A stretch of DNA of 64,000 nucleotides from Flavobacterium orientale (GCF_014638005.1 NZ_BMFG01000003.1:62001-126000); one strand, 5' to 3'; positions 25,551-34,842 are shown, counted from the first letter of the stretch. Numbers and translations: made by a program. Notes: generated by a model from the sequence alone, not told the origin.

Positions 25551-26030
25551 TCAAAACAACTTCTCATCCTCCTTTTCATAAAATGCATCCACCGATAATT
25601 TCTCCTGTTGGGAGGCCATGACAGCCAATGCATCACATCGCTCGTTTTGCGGATGACTGTTATGCCCTTTTACCCATTTGAAATCTACTTTGTGTTTGCG
25701 ATAGATTTTTAGAAACCGCATCCATAAATCAGGGTTTTTCTTTCCGGCATAGCCTTTTTTTTCCCATTGAAAAACCCATCTTTTTTCTACAGCATCCACT
25801 ACATACTTAGAATCTGAAGTAACCAAAACGGTTGTGTTTGGTTTCTTTATCTTTTCCAAACCAACAATCACAGCCAATAATTCCATACGGTTGTTAGTAG
25901 TATGTCGAAATCCTTCGTAAAATTCTTTTTGATACGGCGTTCCCACCAATTCCATCACCACCCCATATCCTCCGGGTCCGGGATTTCCCTTGGCAGCTCC
26001 GTCAGTATAAATATGAATTTCGTGAGTCAT
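25551..26030 (-). CDS. rnhA: Ribonuclease HI
   Basis: Cuts the RNA strand of RNA:DNA hybrids in the cytoplasm. 159 residues, the E. coli length. Catalytic carboxylates: Asp10 (IYTDGAAKGNPGPGGYG), Glu50 (TTNNRMELLAVIVGLE), Asp73 (VTSDSKYVVDAV) and the Asp in NERCDALA near the C-terminus. The substrate-handle region KRWVFQWEKKGYAGKKNPD is complete. It follows purN on the same strand with a 23-bp gap, probably one transcript. Confidence 0.95.
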   Translation of the reverse strand: MTHEIHIYTDGAAKGNPGPGGYGVVMELVGTPYQKEFYEGFRHTTNNRMELLAVIVGLEKIKKPNTTVLVTSDSKYVVDAVEKRWVFQWEKKGYAGKKNPDLWMRFLKIYRKHKVDFKWVKGHNSHPQNERCDALAVMASQQEKLSVDAFYEKEDEKLF

Positions 26031-26053
26031 TTAATTGGTTGCGGGTTTAAAAG

Positions 26054-26623
26054 TTACGGGTTACGAGTTAAAAGTTGGTCGACAATTTGTGGGAAATACT
26101 CTTGCTCCAATTGCTGTACTTTCTTTGAAACTTCTTCAAAAGTAGAACAATCCAGAATGGAAACAGATTTTTGAAAGATTATTCCTCCTTCGTCATAGTG
26201 TTCATTTACATAATGAATAGTGATTCCGGTTTCAGTTTCTTGGTTGTTCAAAACGGCTTGATGCACGTGGTTGCCATACATTCCTTTTCCTCCATATTTT
26301 GGTAACAAAGCAGGGTGAATATTGATGATTTTATTGGGAAATGCTGCAATAATAGGCTCTGGAAACTTCAATAAAAACCCGGCTAATACAATTAAATCAG
26401 GATTCAATTCCTTTAATTTAGAAAGCACAAAATCGCCGTAAAGCTCGTCTTTGTTGAATGTAACCGTTTGAACATCAAGTTTTTTTGCTTTTTCAATCAC
26501 TTTGGCATTAGAATTGTTTGAAAACACACCGACTACCGATTTTGAGGTATTATTTTTGAAATAATGAATGATGTTTTCAGCATTGGAACCCGTTCCTGAG
26601 GCAAAAATCACGATGTTCTTCAT
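26054..26623 (-). CDS. purN: Phosphoribosylglycinamide formyltransferase
   Basis: Third step of purine synthesis: formyl transfer from 10-formyl-THF to GAR. 189 residues from the ATG at 26623; 11 further codons upstream (VIKITGN) do not fit the family start MKNIVIFASGTGSNAENI. The substrate loop is at the N-terminus (SGTGSN), the catalytic Asn-His-Asp set is visible in INIHPALLPKYGGKG and HYDEGGII. It is apart from purF (10671) and probably shares a transcript with rnhA. Confidence 0.93.
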   Translation of the reverse strand: MKNIVIFASGTGSNAENIIHYFKNNTSKSVVGVFSNNSNAKVIEKAKKLDVQTVTFNKDELYGDFVLSKLKELNPDLIVLAGFLLKFPEPIIAAFPNKIINIHPALLPKYGGKGMYGNHVHQAVLNNQETETGITIHYVNEHYDEGGIIFQKSVSILDCSTFEEVSKKVQQLEQEYFPQIVDQLLTRNP

Positions 26624-26741
26624 GTTTCCTGTAATTTTTATTACGCAAAAAAACAAAAAAGAAACGAGAATTTATAGGGTTTAAGCTTCTATTGTGAAAT
26701 AAATTTTTTAAATTCGTAGTCACATTTATTAACTAAAATGT

Positions 26742-26769
26742 TGTTTTAAAATAAAGTTTTTTATTTTTG
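26742..26769 (+). promoter_or_regulatory. Promoter of acpP
   Basis: TTG (26742-26744), 17 bases, TATTTTTG (26762-26769), 28 bases before the ATG. Confidence 0.65.
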
Positions 26770-26797
26770 CCAACAATTAAACTAAAATTTAAAGATT

Positions 26798-27034
26798 ATG
26801 TCAGACATTGCATCAAGAGTTAAAGCGATTATCGTGGACAAATTAGGAGTTGACGAAAACGAAGTTGTAACAGAGGCTAGCTTCACAAACGATTTAGGAG
26901 CTGATTCATTAGACACTGTTGAGCTAATTATGGAATTCGAAAAAGAATTTGACATTCAAATTCCGGATGACCAAGCTGAAAACATTGCTACAGTAGGTCA
27001 AGCGATTTCGTATATCGAAGAGGCTAAAAAATAA
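26798..27034 (+). CDS. acpP: Acyl carrier protein
   Basis: 78 residues, acidic, cytosolic carrier of growing fatty acyl chains. The phosphopantetheine site is Ser37 in [19 protein letters not shown], the canonical DSL motif. fabF follows, as in most bacteria, but two hairpins lie between, so much acpP RNA should end before fabF, which fits the high demand for ACP. Confidence 0.97.
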   Translation: MSDIASRVKAIIVDKLGVDENEVVTEASFTNDLGADSLDTVELIMEFEKEFDIQIPDDQAENIATVGQAISYIEEAKK

Positions 27035-27043
27035 TAACAAAAA

Positions 27044-27084
27044 AACATCCCGCTATTCTCACCGTTTAGCGGGTGTTATTATTT
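27044..27084 (+). terminator. Terminator after acpP
   Basis: Hairpin ACA-CCCGCTA / TAGCGGG-TGTT followed by ATTATTTT, just after the acpP stop. Confidence 0.65.
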
Positions 27085-27134
27085 TAATTAAAATTATATC
27101 CTGATTGTCATACAATCTAATACATATACAATTT

Positions 27135-27178
27135 AACCCCTGTTTTTTAATTATTCAATAAAAATCAGGGTTTTTTTG
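27135..27178 (+). terminator. Second hairpin before fabF
   Basis: AACCCCTG ... CAGGGTTTTTTT with an AT-rich loop of about 23 bases. It could be a second terminator or an attenuator-like site ahead of fabF; the run TATATTCG at its end may serve as a weak -7 box. Confidence 0.45.
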
Positions 27179-27210
27179 TTTATATTCGTACCAATAAAAT
27201 TCAGTTAAAA

Positions 27211-28464
27211 ATGGAATTAAAACGAGTAGTTGTTACCGGTTTAGGTGCTTTAACCCCCATTGGAAATAATATTCAAGAATACTGGAATAGTTTAGTGAAT
27301 GGAGTTAGTGGAGCGGCACCAATTACTTATTACGATACAGAAAAACACAAAACCAAGTTCGCTTGCGAAGTAAAGAACTTCAATGTGGAAGATTTTATTG
27401 ACCGCAAAGAAGCTCGAAGAATGGATAAATTTGCTCAATATGCTTTGGTTGCCAGTGATGAAGCTATCTTAGATGCCGGAATTACTGCAGACAACGTAGA
27501 TAAACATAGAGTTGGTGTCATTTGGGGAGCCGGAATTGGCGGATTAGAAACTTTTCAAGAAGAAGTTTTATACTATGCCAAAGGCGACGGAACGCCAAAA
27601 TTCAACCCTTTCTTTATCCCTAAGATGATTGCCGATATTGCACCGGCTCACATTTCTATGAAAAACGGATTTATGGGTCCAAATTATACTACCGTTTCTG
27701 CTTGTGCTTCTTCGGCAAATGCAATGATTGATGCCTTTAACTATATCCGATTAGGATTGTGTGATGTCATTATTTCAGGTGGCTCAGAAGCTGCCGTTAC
27801 TATTGCAGGAATGGGCGGATTCAATTCGATGCACGCCTTATCAACACGCAATGAAAGTCCGGAAACAGCCTCAAGACCTTTTGATGCTACCCGCGACGGA
27901 TTTGTTTTAGGCGAAGGAGCAGGTGCATTGGTTTTAGAAGAATACGAACACGCAAAAGCTCGAGGAGCTAAAATATATTGTGAAATTGGCGGAGGCGGTA
28001 TGTCATCTGATGCCTATCACTTAACTGCACCACATCCGGAAGGACTGGGTGTAATTGCCGTAATGAAAAACTGTTTGCGTGACGCACGAATGAATCCTGA
28101 AGATATTGACCATATCAATACTCACGGAACCTCAACACCTCTGGGTGATGTTGCTGAACTAAAAGCAATTAGTGCTGTTTTTGGCGACCATGCTAAAAAC
28201 ATCAATATAAATTCAACTAAGTCAATGACCGGTCACCTTCTTGGAGCTGCCGGTGGAATTGAAGCCATTGCCTCAATTTTAGCAATCAAACATGGAATTA
28301 TTCCTCCAACAATTAATCATACGGTAGTTGATGAAAACATCAATCCTGATCTTAATTTGACGTTAAACAAAGCTCAAAAAAGAGATATCAAAGTGGCAAT
28401 GAGCAACACTTTTGGTTTTGGAGGTCATAATGCTTGTGTATTGTTTAAAAAAATAGACGCTTAG
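27211..28464 (+). CDS. fabF: Beta-ketoacyl-ACP synthase II
   Basis: Condenses malonyl-ACP with acyl-ACP in fatty-acid elongation. 417 residues, usual length. The catalytic triad is visible: Cys165 (TVSACASSANAM), His305 (NTHGTSTPLGD) and His342 (SMTGHLLGAAG). Gly-rich GFGFGGHNACVLF near the C-terminus completes the thiolase fold. First of a plus-strand run fabF-rnc (8-bp gap) followed by the IPExxxVDY gene and pyk. Confidence 0.97.
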   Translation: MELKRVVVTGLGALTPIGNNIQEYWNSLVNGVSGAAPITYYDTEKHKTKFACEVKNFNVEDFIDRKEARRMDKFAQYALVASDEAILDAGITADNVDKHRVGVIWGAGIGGLETFQEEVLYYAKGDGTPKFNPFFIPKMIADIAPAHISMKNGFMGPNYTTVSACASSANAMIDAFNYIRLGLCDVIISGGSEAAVTIAGMGGFNSMHALSTRNESPETASRPFDATRDGFVLGEGAGALVLEEYEHAKARGAKIYCEIGGGGMSSDAYHLTAPHPEGLGVIAVMKNCLRDARMNPEDIDHINTHGTSTPLGDVAELKAISAVFGDHAKNININSTKSMTGHLLGAAGGIEAIASILAIKHGIIPPTINHTVVDENINPDLNLTLNKAQKRDIKVAMSNTFGFGGHNACVLFKKIDA

Positions 28465-28472
28465 TTCATAAG

Positions 28473-29216
28473 ATGAGTTTATTTAAAAAAATATTATCAA
28501 ATTCCCGTTCTGATGAGGACGGGATTTTTTTTACTGAAATTCAAAAAATACTGGGGTTTAAACCAAATTCCATAGATATTTACAAAAAAGCCTTCACGCA
28601 TCGTTCCTTCAATAAATTGGACGCAAAAGGAAATCCGATCAGTTATGAACGTTTAGAATTTCTTGGAGACGCAATGTTGAGTGCCGTTATTGCCGGACAT
28701 CTTTTTAATGAAGTACCTCATGGTGATGAAGGTTATTTGACTAAAATGCGTTCAAAGGTAGTAAGCAGAGAACACCTCAACGAACTAGGAAGAGATTTAA
28801 ACCTTATCCGGTTTGTAAGCAGTAATGTTCCCACTAAACATTTTGGAGACAACATTCACGGCAATATTTTTGAAGCTTTAATTGGAGCCATTTTCTTAGA
28901 TAAAGGATATACTTATTGTGAAAAATTCATCAACAAACGAGTAATCATTCCTTATGTGGATATAGCTAAACTGGAAGGAAAAGTCATCAGCTATAAAAGC
29001 ATGGTCATTGAATGGTGTCAAAAAGAAAAAAAGAGTTTTCATTTTGATATTTATGATGATAATGGTATTGATGGTCAACGCTTTTTTGGCGTTAAATTGA
29101 TGATTGATTCTAAAATAATTGCAAAATCCAGAGCCACTTCAAAAAAGAAGGCAGAGGAAATTGCTGCCAAAAGAGCGTATTATGCACTTCAGGAAAAAAT
29201 GATTATAAAGCACTAA
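28473..29216 (+). CDS. rnc: Ribonuclease III
   Basis: Cuts double-stranded RNA in rRNA and mRNA processing. 247 residues. The catalytic signature YERLEFLGDAML (about 58-69) carries Glu62 and Asp66; a second acidic pair is in NIFEALIGAIFLD. The C-terminal dsRNA-binding domain ends with SRATSKKKAEEIAAKRAYYAL. It begins 8 bp after fabF, so is co-transcribed, a common order. Confidence 0.96.
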   Translation: MSLFKKILSNSRSDEDGIFFTEIQKILGFKPNSIDIYKKAFTHRSFNKLDAKGNPISYERLEFLGDAMLSAVIAGHLFNEVPHGDEGYLTKMRSKVVSREHLNELGRDLNLIRFVSSNVPTKHFGDNIHGNIFEALIGAIFLDKGYTYCEKFINKRVIIPYVDIAKLEGKVISYKSMVIEWCQKEKKSFHFDIYDDNGIDGQRFFGVKLMIDSKIIAKSRATSKKKAEEIAAKRAYYALQEKMIIKH

Positions 29217-29315
29217 AAACTATATCGTTTTCGTTAATAAATTTTCGTTAAGTTGCATGCCTAACATACTTTTTAGCCATTTAAATAGTATATTTACAAC
29301 TTAATTTGGTTTTAA

Positions 29316-29801
29316 ATGGCAGTCCACAAATTAGTAATCGACGATTTTGAAGAAGCTGATTTTCAACTAATCGCTATTCATACCACATTAGAAGATTATC
29401 GATTGGCTTATTTTATAAACCAGAATCTGCCCATCTTATTGAGTCGTAGTAAAAAAGAAATACAAACTTCATTTCAAACCATAAAAACCGGATTTACCCG
29501 ATTTGTGTTTGAGGATCCCGACAATCAAATTGCTTGGAATTTAATTGAAAATAAAAAAGAAATTGCGATTTCTCAAAAAAACAAAGGACAAACTCTTTTT
29601 GAAAATACAGAAGAATTCACCAACACTCTATATTTAGTTCCTGAATACAAAAAAGTAGATTTTTTTTTCAAAATTGATGCTGAAAAATCACAAATAAATA
29701 TTGCCGGATTAATGGAAAAAATAAAAAATATTCCATCTTTAACAACACTTTATCAAGTAGATAAATCAAAAATTAAATCAAAAAATAATCTAATTTTCTA
29801 A
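29316..29801 (+). CDS. IPExxxVDY family protein
   Basis: A short Bacteroidota-specific protein, 161 residues, of unknown function, named for a motif that here reads VPEYKKVDF (108-116). No signal peptide or membrane segment. It sits 6 bp before pyk, an arrangement I recall as usual, so a link to pyruvate kinase or the fab/rnc operon is likely, but its job is not known. A TATATTTA stretch ahead of the gene may give a weak promoter. Confidence 0.75.
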   Translation: MAVHKLVIDDFEEADFQLIAIHTTLEDYRLAYFINQNLPILLSRSKKEIQTSFQTIKTGFTRFVFEDPDNQIAWNLIENKKEIAISQKNKGQTLFENTEEFTNTLYLVPEYKKVDFFFKIDAEKSQINIAGLMEKIKNIPSLTTLYQVDKSKIKSKNNLIF

Positions 29802-29807
29802 AAAGAA

Positions 29808-31238
29808 ATGCCAACAAATAAAAAAACAAAAATTGTAGCCACCTTAGGTCCTGCATGTAGTACTAAAGAAGTCATTAAAAAAATGATTGATGCCGGAGTT
29901 AATGTTTTTAGAATTAATTTTTCTCATGCAGATTATGCTGATGTCAGCGAAAGAATAAAAATTATTCGCGAATTAAACGACGAATTTGGTTATACCACAG
30001 CCATTTTAGCCGATTTACAAGGTCCAAAACTTCGTGTAGGGGTTATGAAAGAAGATGTTGTGGTAAACAAAGGTGACATCATCACTTTTCAAACTGCAGA
30101 AGACATCCCCGGAACAGCCGAACGCGTTTATATGAATTATAAAGAATTTCCAAGAGATGTAAATCCGGGTGAAAAAATTCTTTTAGATGACGGTAAATTA
30201 ATGTTTGAAGCCATTGAAACAAACGGAACCACAGAAGTAGTTTGTAGAGTTATTCAAGGTGGTCCGTTAAAATCAAAAAAAGGAGTAAACTTACCAAACA
30301 CCAAAGTTTCTCTTCCGGCTTTGACTAAAAAAGACATAAAAGATGCCTTATTTGCTATAGAAAACAATGTAGATTGGATTGCACTATCGTTTGTGAGAAC
30401 TTCAAAAGATTTAGAAGAGTTACAAGATTTAATTGCTAAACATTCCGATCATAAAATTCCGATTATTGCAAAAATTGAAAAACCGGAAGGTGTAGAAAAT
30501 ATTGATAAAATTGTTGCTTTTTGTGATGGATTAATGGTAGCTCGAGGTGATTTAGGAGTGGAAGTTCCCGCTGAAGAAGTGCCTTTAATTCAAAAGAAAT
30601 TAATTCATAGAGCTAAAACTGCTCGAATTCCGGTAATTGTTGCCACACAAATGATGGAAACAATGATTACTAGCCTAACCCCAACAAGAGCAGAAGTAAA
30701 CGACGTCGCTAATTCTGTAATGGATGGTGCTGATGCTGTGATGTTATCAGGTGAAACTTCTGTGGGTAGTTATCCGGTTGAAGTTATTGAAACCATGACT
30801 AAAATTATTACTTCTGTAGAAGACAGTCCGCTGATTCAAGTGCCACAAAACCCACCTCATGTTAGAACAAAACGATTTATAACCAAATCTATTTGTTATC
30901 ATGCTGCGATTATGGCAAATGAAATCAAATCAAAAGCCATTTCAACACTTACCAACAGCGGTTATACTGCCTTTCAAATTTCAGCTTGGCGTCCGAGTGC
31001 TCATATATTAGTATTTACTTCAAACAAACGTATTTTAACACAGCTTAACTTGTTATGGGGTGTTCGTTCTTTTTACTATGACAAATTTGCCAGTACTGAT
31101 GATACGGTTGAAGATGTGAACAGCATTGCCAAAGAAAAAGGTTTTGTTTTTAAAGGCGATATGGTTATAAATTTAGCTGCAATGCCAATTGCAGAAAAAG
31201 GAATGGTAAACACCTTACGTGTTTCTGAAATAGAGTAA
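29808..31238 (+). CDS. pyk: Pyruvate kinase
   Basis: Converts phosphoenolpyruvate and ADP to pyruvate and ATP. 476 residues. Signs in order: KIVATLGPACSTKE at the N-terminus, NFSHADYADVSERI, active-site Lys in IPIIAKIEKPEGVENID, MVARGDLGVEVPAEEVP and GADAVMLSGETSVGSYPVE. The C-terminal alpha/beta domain is present and could bind an effector. It ends in a strong hairpin shared with dinB on the other strand. Confidence 0.97.
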   Translation: MPTNKKTKIVATLGPACSTKEVIKKMIDAGVNVFRINFSHADYADVSERIKIIRELNDEFGYTTAILADLQGPKLRVGVMKEDVVVNKGDIITFQTAEDIPGTAERVYMNYKEFPRDVNPGEKILLDDGKLMFEAIETNGTTEVVCRVIQGGPLKSKKGVNLPNTKVSLPALTKKDIKDALFAIENNVDWIALSFVRTSKDLEELQDLIAKHSDHKIPIIAKIEKPEGVENIDKIVAFCDGLMVARGDLGVEVPAEEVPLIQKKLIHRAKTARIPVIVATQMMETMITSLTPTRAEVNDVANSVMDGADAVMLSGETSVGSYPVEVIETMTKIITSVEDSPLIQVPQNPPHVRTKRFITKSICYHAAIMANEIKSKAISTLTNSGYTAFQISAWRPSAHILVFTSNKRILTQLNLLWGVRSFYYDKFASTDDTVEDVNSIAKEKGFVFKGDMVINLAAMPIAEKGMVNTLRVSEIE

Positions 31239-31256
31239 CATACATCATAAAAATAA

Positions 31257-31294
31257 CTAACTCCAATTGAGATTTCTTAATTGGAGTTTTTTTT
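31257..31294 (+). terminator. Terminator of pyk
   Basis: Hairpin AACTCCAATT / AATTGGAGTT followed by a T tract; its complement could also serve dinB. Confidence 0.85.
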
Positions 31295-32375
31295 AAAACT
31301 CAAATTTTAATTGCACGACTACCGTTTTTTTTATTTCAGAATTCAAGTTGCTTATAGAAATCCCCAACAAACGAACGGATTCTTTTAATTTTTCTTGGTA
31401 TAACAATTCCTTGGCCGTTTCTAAAAGAATGGATTTATCCGATATAAAATAGGGCAAGGTTTTACTACGAGTTTGCAATGAAAAATCAGAATATTTTATT
31501 TTTAAGGTTACCGTCTTTCCGGCTATTTTGTGTTTTTGCAAACGTCTGTCTAATTCTTTTGCAATATTTTCCAACCGTTCTTCCATAAATACTTCAGAAG
31601 ACAAATTTTCGTTGAAAGTACGTTCCGCTCCAACTGATTTTGATATCCGATTGGGTTTCACCGGACTATTGTGAATGCCGCGAACAATGTAGTAATAATG
31701 CACGCCGCTTTTACCAAAGTGTTGTTCCAGAAAATCCAAACTTCGAAGTTTTAAATCCATACCGGTATAAATACCAAATTGATACATTCGTTCTGCTGTA
31801 ACCTTTCCGATACCATAAAATTTTCGAATGTCTAAAGCTTCCAAAAATGTTGTTACCTCATCGGGATTAACGGTTTTTTGTCCGTTTGGTTTGTTGTAAT
31901 CTGAAGCAATTTTAGCAACAAATTTATTTACAGAAATACCCGCAGAAGCGGTAAGACCAGTTTCATCAAAAATGCGTTTTCTAATTTCTTGAGCCAATAA
32001 AGTAGCACTAGGATTTCCTTTTTTATTTTGAGTTACGTCAAGATAAGCTTCGTCTAACGAAAGAGGCTCCACCAAATCAGTGTATTCATAAAATATCTTT
32101 CTGATTTTTTTTGATAGTTCGGTGTAACGTTCAAATCGAGGTCGTACAAAAACCAATTCGGGACACAATTTCTTTGCCTGAACGCCACTCATGGCACTTC
32201 TAACGCCAAATTTTCGGGCTTCATAACTGGCGGCAGAAATCACACCTCTTATTTCACTACCGCCAACAGCAAGTGGTTTCCCTTTTAATTCAGGAAAATC
32301 TTTTTGTTCCACAGAAGCATAAAAAGCATCCATGTCAATATGTATGATTTTTCTATTTAGAATTGGCAATTCCAT
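31293..32375 (-). CDS. dinB: DNA polymerase IV (Y family)
   Basis: Translesion polymerase, 360 residues. Catalytic carboxylates: Asp14 (IHIDMDAFYASVEQ) and Asp108-Glu109 (PLSLDEAYLDVTQ). The finger and little-finger domains are intact, and KTVVVQLKFEF at the C-terminus may bind the beta clamp. It is divergent from the CYTH gene across a 42-bp spacer with a TATCTTTC box. No LexA site was noted. Confidence 0.93.
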   Translation of the reverse strand: MELPILNRKIIHIDMDAFYASVEQKDFPELKGKPLAVGGSEIRGVISAASYEARKFGVRSAMSGVQAKKLCPELVFVRPRFERYTELSKKIRKIFYEYTDLVEPLSLDEAYLDVTQNKKGNPSATLLAQEIRKRIFDETGLTASAGISVNKFVAKIASDYNKPNGQKTVNPDEVTTFLEALDIRKFYGIGKVTAERMYQFGIYTGMDLKLRSLDFLEQHFGKSGVHYYYIVRGIHNSPVKPNRISKSVGAERTFNENLSSEVFMEERLENIAKELDRRLQKHKIAGKTVTLKIKYSDFSLQTRSKTLPYFISDKSILLETAKELLYQEKLKESVRLLGISISNLNSEIKKTVVVQLKFEF

Positions 32376-32417
32376 TTCACAAATTTATAGTATCTTTCGC
32401 TTAGATTTTCAAACCAC

Positions 32418-32888
32418 ATGTTAGAAATAGAAAGAAAATTTTTGGTTACTTCTGAACAATTTAAAACAGAAGCTTTTCAGCAAAATAGAATTGTGCAAGG
32501 CTATTTAAGCTCCGTTCCTGAGCGAACAGTTCGGGTTAGAATAAAAGGACGAAACGGTTTTTTAACCATTAAAGGAAAAGGAAACGAATCCGGTATGAGT
32601 CGACTGGAATGGGAAAAAGAAATCTCACTTACAGAAGCAGAAGAACTATTACAACTTTGCGAAAAAGGGGTAATTGACAAGTTGCGTTATGAAATAAAAA
32701 AAGGCAATCACGTGTTTGAAGTTGATGTTTTTTCGGGTGATAACGAAGGACTAATCCTTGCAGAAATTGAATTAAAGTCTGAAACTGAATCATTTGAAAA
32801 ACCCAATTGGTTAGGCGAAGAGGTAACCAATGACGAACGTTATTACAATGCTTATTTGAGTAAAAACCCTTATAAAAATTGGAAATGA
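32418..32888 (+). CDS. CYTH domain protein (triphosphate tunnel metalloenzyme)
   Basis: 156 residues of the class IV adenylate cyclase / thiamine triphosphatase fold. The defining motif EIERKFLV is at residues 3-10, and the tunnel-lining basic and acidic residues recur (RTVRVRIKGRNGFLTIKGKG, then LILAEIELKSE). Bacterial members usually hydrolyse inorganic triphosphate; the actual substrate is not known. The stop overlaps the next start (ATGATGA), so a lipoprotein gene is co-translated. Confidence 0.9.
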   Translation: MLEIERKFLVTSEQFKTEAFQQNRIVQGYLSSVPERTVRVRIKGRNGFLTIKGKGNESGMSRLEWEKEISLTEAEELLQLCEKGVIDKLRYEIKKGNHVFEVDVFSGDNEGLILAEIELKSETESFEKPNWLGEEVTNDERYYNAYLSKNPYKNWK

Positions 32889-33355
32889 TGAAACTAATAA
32901 AACCTATTCTGATTATTGCTATACTACTGCTAGTATCTTGTGATAAAACCAATGTTTATGCCACTATTGACAACGACTTTAAGGATAATCGCTGGTTTAA
33001 ATCATCAATAAGAACACTTAAACTTGAAGTTAAAAAAGAAGCATCATCCTATGATCTTTTCTTTGATTTTAGACATGTTCATGATTTTCAATTTTCTGAA
33101 ATTCCGATTCAGTTTAGAATAGAAGATCCAAACGGAAAAGTAAGTGTTGAAAAAATCATGCTATCGATAAAAGATGAAAAAGGCAAAGACAGAGGTGAAT
33201 GTATGGGAGACATTTGCGATTTAAGACAAGTTATTTTTAGTGAAAAAGAATTAATAAAAGGAGATTATACTATTAGCATTTCTCATCAATTTCAAGGTGA
33301 GTATCTTCCAAATGTGATTAGCATTGGATTGAGTTTAAAGGAAATTTTTAAATAA
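32885..33355 (+). CDS. GldH-like gliding motility lipoprotein
   Basis: 157 residues; signal peptide ends in LLLVS then Cys (CDKTNVYA). The start is the first ATG of ATGATG; the second, at 32888, is as likely. The mature part is a beta-sandwich with the order of GldH: W-x-S at its beginning (NRWFKSSI), YDLFFDFRHVHDFQFSEI, PNGKVSVEKI, a D-x-x-G turn, and GDYTISISHQF near the end. In Flavobacterium, GldH is needed for gliding and type IX secretion. The match is weak and a paralogue of other function is possible. Confidence 0.5.
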   Translation: MMKLIKPILIIAILLLVSCDKTNVYATIDNDFKDNRWFKSSIRTLKLEVKKEASSYDLFFDFRHVHDFQFSEIPIQFRIEDPNGKVSVEKIMLSIKDEKGKDRGECMGDICDLRQVIFSEKELIKGDYTISISHQFQGEYLPNVISIGLSLKEIFK

Positions 33356-33368
33356 AAAATCAGAAAAA

Positions 33369-33824
33369 ATGAATAAAATTCTACTTTTACTTTCGTCCCT
33401 TTTGCTGGTCTCTTGTATTAACGTAAAAATACAAAACACCAAAACCGACAGTCCAAAAAAGAAAGAAGTTGTAAAAACCAATCACGAAACCTTTTCTTAT
33501 CAAGAAGGAGATTCAACTTATGTGATGCAGAAGTACTTTTTGGTTCTGTTGAAAAAAGGAAAAAACAGAAACCATTCAAAGGAAGAAGCTGCCGAAATTC
33601 AGAAACAACACATGGCTCACATTTCATGGTTAAATAAAATTGGAAAAATCAGTATAGCCGGACCATCTGAAAATCATGAAACCGTATCTGGATTTTTGCT
33701 TTTTAATACTGAAACTTTGAAAGAAGCAGATAGTTTAGCAAATCTAGATCCAGCAGTAAAAGCAGGCCGATTGGAAGTTGAAACGCTACCATGGTGGGCA
33801 GCAAAAGGCAGTAAATTGAAATAA
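33369..33824 (+). CDS. Lipoprotein with YCII-related domain
   Basis: 151 residues; signal MNKILLLLSSLLLVS then Cys16. After a Lys/Thr linker comes an YCII-like domain: YFLVLLKKGKNRNHSKEEAA, IQKQHMAHISWLNKIGKIS, then AGPSENHETVSGFLLF and KAGRLEVETLPWW. Cytosolic YCII proteins act as small dehydrochlorinase-like or unknown enzymes, with a conserved His in the QxxHxxH region seen here. On a lipid anchor its substrate is unknown. It ends 2 bp from the convergent rlpA-like gene. Confidence 0.8.
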   Translation: MNKILLLLSSLLLVSCINVKIQNTKTDSPKKKEVVKTNHETFSYQEGDSTYVMQKYFLVLLKKGKNRNHSKEEAAEIQKQHMAHISWLNKIGKISIAGPSENHETVSGFLLFNTETLKEADSLANLDPAVKAGRLEVETLPWWAAKGSKLK

Positions 33825-33826
33825 GT

Positions 33827-34339
33827 TTATTCGTCGTCTGTAATAATTTCTTCTACAACTTCAATGGTAACTTTCATGGAACCATAACCATGATGTCTGG
33901 CAATTTCCCTAAACGCTTTTTTAGAAAGATCTATTTCTCTGCCTTTAGTAAACGGACCTCTGTCGTTTATAGTAACTAAAATAGATTTTCCGTTGGCTTC
34001 GTTTGTAACGCGAATTAAGGTCCCAAATGGAAGAGTTTTATGAGCGGCAGTATTTTTTTTGTTGTCAAAAATTTCTCCGTTTGCAGTTTTTCTTCCATTA
34101 AATTTGTCAGCATAATAGGATGCGTGAGCATTCTTTTTATACAATTTATAAAGTATGTTGCTTTCAATTTTGATACTGTCAATTGCTATTGAGTCATTTT
34201 TAATAGAATCTTTTTTAATAGAATCTATAGCGACTGAAAATGGAAAATAAGTTCCATTAAACTGATCTTGTTTTTTAAAACTACTTAATAGAATTACAAA
34301 GAAAATTCCAACACAAACAATTTGATAAATCTTATTCAT
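33827..34339 (-). CDS. RlpA-like septal ring lytic transglycosylase family protein
   Basis: 170 residues from the ATG at 34339; the codon at 34348 is TTG. N-terminal hydrophobic segment IYQIVCVGIFFVILLSS, a Ser/Lys/Asp-rich low-complexity linker (KKDSIKNDSIAIDSI), then a double-psi barrel: ASYYADKFNGRKTANGEIFD, TLPFGTLIRVTN, VTINDRGPFTKGREIDLS. The last is the RlpA catalytic Asp region. No SPOR domain. It would cut naked glycan strands at the septum or bind peptidoglycan. Confidence 0.88.
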   Translation of the reverse strand: MNKIYQIVCVGIFFVILLSSFKKQDQFNGTYFPFSVAIDSIKKDSIKNDSIAIDSIKIESNILYKLYKKNAHASYYADKFNGRKTANGEIFDNKKNTAAHKTLPFGTLIRVTNEANGKSILVTINDRGPFTKGREIDLSKKAFREIARHHGYGSMKVTIEVVEEIITDDE

Positions 34340-34390
34340 AATAAACAATTAGAATTGGTTTTGATTTACAAAAGTTGTTCCAAAAACAAA

Positions 34391-34414
34391 AAAACCACGT
34401 AAAAACGTGGTTTA
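34391..34414 (-). terminator. Terminator of the 34420 membrane gene
   Basis: AAACCACGT / ACGTGGTTT hairpin, followed on the minus strand by a T run. Confidence 0.8.
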
Positions 34415-34419
34415 ATGTA

Positions 34420-34842
34420 TTATGCTAACCATGTGCTCCATGGAATTCTACTCAAAATTAGTAAAAGTCCCACACCATAGAAAAACAAAATTTTTCTGAA
34501 TTTTGCAGTGCCTTCCATTTTCTTGTGTTTTGACCATCCTATTGTAATTAAAACAATTGCAATGATATTAATTAGCGGATGTTCGAGTGATGTTAAACGC
34601 AATGCTGCATTTTTCATTTCACCCAAAGCCGAAAAACCAAGAGGTGACACAAAATAAACCGCTAAACCTAATAACAATTGTATATGAGTAAAAATTAATG
34701 CAAACAAAGAGATTCGCAAATCTTTTGCTTCAAATTGCTTTTTACTGCTATATCCAATAAATGCATTGATAACTGCTATAAGTAGGACTGCAATTGCTAA
34801 ATAAGCCCACCAAGAATGTAATTTTTGTAAAAGTTCGTACAT
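34420..34842 (-). CDS. Small four-helix membrane protein
   Basis: 140 residues with four hydrophobic segments: SWWAYLAIAVLLIAVINAF, LFALIFTHIQLLLGLAVYF, PLINIIAIVLITIGW, ILFFYGVGLLLILSRIPW. Conserved His at positions in the first, second and third helices (LHSWW, FTHIQ, EHPL) resemble heme-binding pairs of small cytochrome b561-like proteins, but this is inference. Databases often carry such Bacteroidota proteins under a misassigned ribosomal name. It is a single-gene unit with its own terminator. Confidence 0.65.
   Translation of the reverse strand: MYELLQKLHSWWAYLAIAVLLIAVINAFIGYSSKKQFEAKDLRISLFALIFTHIQLLLGLAVYFVSPLGFSALGEMKNAALRLTSLEHPLINIIAIVLITIGWSKHKKMEGTAKFRKILFFYGVGLLLILSRIPWSTWLA

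Noticed and set aside
27135..27178. Riboswitch or FapR-like operator ahead of fabF
   Set aside because: Only a long-loop hairpin with a T run is seen; no known aptamer or palindromic operator could be supported.
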